Assembly: GCA_003212515.1 (NCBI GenBank)
Contig: QCPL01000005.1
Span: 25,943-89,942, forward strand
Reading direction: 5' to 3'
Length of the DNA stretch: 64,000 bases
Source of the DNA: Prochlorococcus sp. AG-436-M02
GTDB taxonomy: Bacteria; Cyanobacteriota; Cyanobacteriia; PCC-6307; Cyanobiaceae
The notes beneath the pieces were generated by a model. The model made no database searches. It saw nothing but the letters and a program-made list of their open reading frames with translations, and was not told the DNA's origin. Below, piece by piece: positions 63,917-64,000 of the stretch. The position numbers were made by a program, and so were the translations under genes. The number at the start of each line of letters is the position of its first letter. Position 1 is the stretch's first letter.

Positions 63917-63940
63917 GGTTTATTTACTTGGGTTGTTCAT

Positions 63941-64000
63941 ATGCTCATTATTGAAGTTACTAATGCTAGAGATGTGGTTCGTCAGCAAATTGGCCGACTA
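63941..64000 (+). CDS. Start of a conserved gene, cut by the window edge
   Basis: Only 20 residues are visible, MLIIEVTNARDVVRQQIGRL, starting at an ATG 24 bases after the DUF3181-like stop, in the same direction. The reading is open to the edge. The short sequence is not enough to name a family. Confidence 0.5.
   Translation, partial: MLIIEVTNARDVVRQQIGRL

Overview
The window is a compact, AT-rich stretch of cyanobacterial chromosome. Gene content points to a Prochlorococcus-type marine picocyanobacterium, probably a low-light lineage. It carries psbA, psbO, psbH, psbN and psbI, crtR, ntcA, CP12 and an SbtA/SbtB/SulP inorganic-carbon cassette, together with many small proteins known only from cyanobacteria (Ycf20-like, Ycf66, DUF2301, DUF2555, DUF3084, DUF3146, DUF3177, DUF3181, DUF3769). 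Genes are tightly packed, often overlapping by 4 to 20 bases, and I see no insertion sequence, prophage, CRISPR array or other accessory island. Family names come from reading the proteins; no database search was run.

Layout. 1-4.2 kb: a cut-off secreted protein, murG, a CobD-like aminotransferase, pyrD and rnhA. 4.2-7.8 kb: the leftward secE-nusG-rplK-rplA-rplJ-rplL cluster, closed by a strong terminator. 7.8-14.5 kb: a ClpB-type disaggregase, glyoxalase I, enolase and a UbiB-family kinase. 15.1-19.2 kb: a flavin thioredoxin reductase and the bicarbonate-uptake cassette. 19.3-25.8 kb: a rightward series dnaJ-like, hemB, VOC protein, mutS2, obg and a small protein. 25.8-28.9 kb: CP12, DUF2301, a glutathionyl-hydroquinone-reductase-like GST and an aspartoacylase-like protein. 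29-36.2 kb: psbA, aroC, then leftward psbO, sat, ftsH and eda. 36.4-42.8 kb: coaBC (frameshifted), DUF2555, two small rightward genes, pyrB and mpg, a creatininase-family protein, gatC, crtR and tRNA-Leu. 43-52 kb: ycf66, ileS, trmB, glmM, txlA and the thyX-dcd-cobO-like cluster. 52-56.3 kb: ntcA, DUF3084, a YqgF-like nuclease, and psbH-tatA-pth-DUF3146 opposite psbN and psbI. 56.3-64 kb: a DUF3769/LptD-like outer-membrane protein, leuC-leuD, glyA-cinA, tRNA-Arg and small conserved genes.

How the genes work together. Most serve housekeeping (translation, nucleotide, cofactor and wall synthesis) and photosynthesis. A redox and carbon theme recurs: the thioredoxin reductase lacks recognisable NADPH-binding motifs, which fits the ferredoxin-dependent FFTR type reported for Prochlorococcus, and the Calvin-cycle redox switch CP12 lies about 10 kb away, keeping only its C-terminal cysteine pair.

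The most unusual signals are breaks in reading frames. CoaBC is split at a run of eight A residues, with a TAATG stop/start overlap just after it. The 3-methyladenine DNA glycosylase has no ATG, GTG or TTG start in its main frame, but an ATG lies in the neighbouring frame at the expected distance. A small membrane protein near 14.7-15.1 kb has the same problem. I did not find a clearly new multi-gene system; this looks like core genome.
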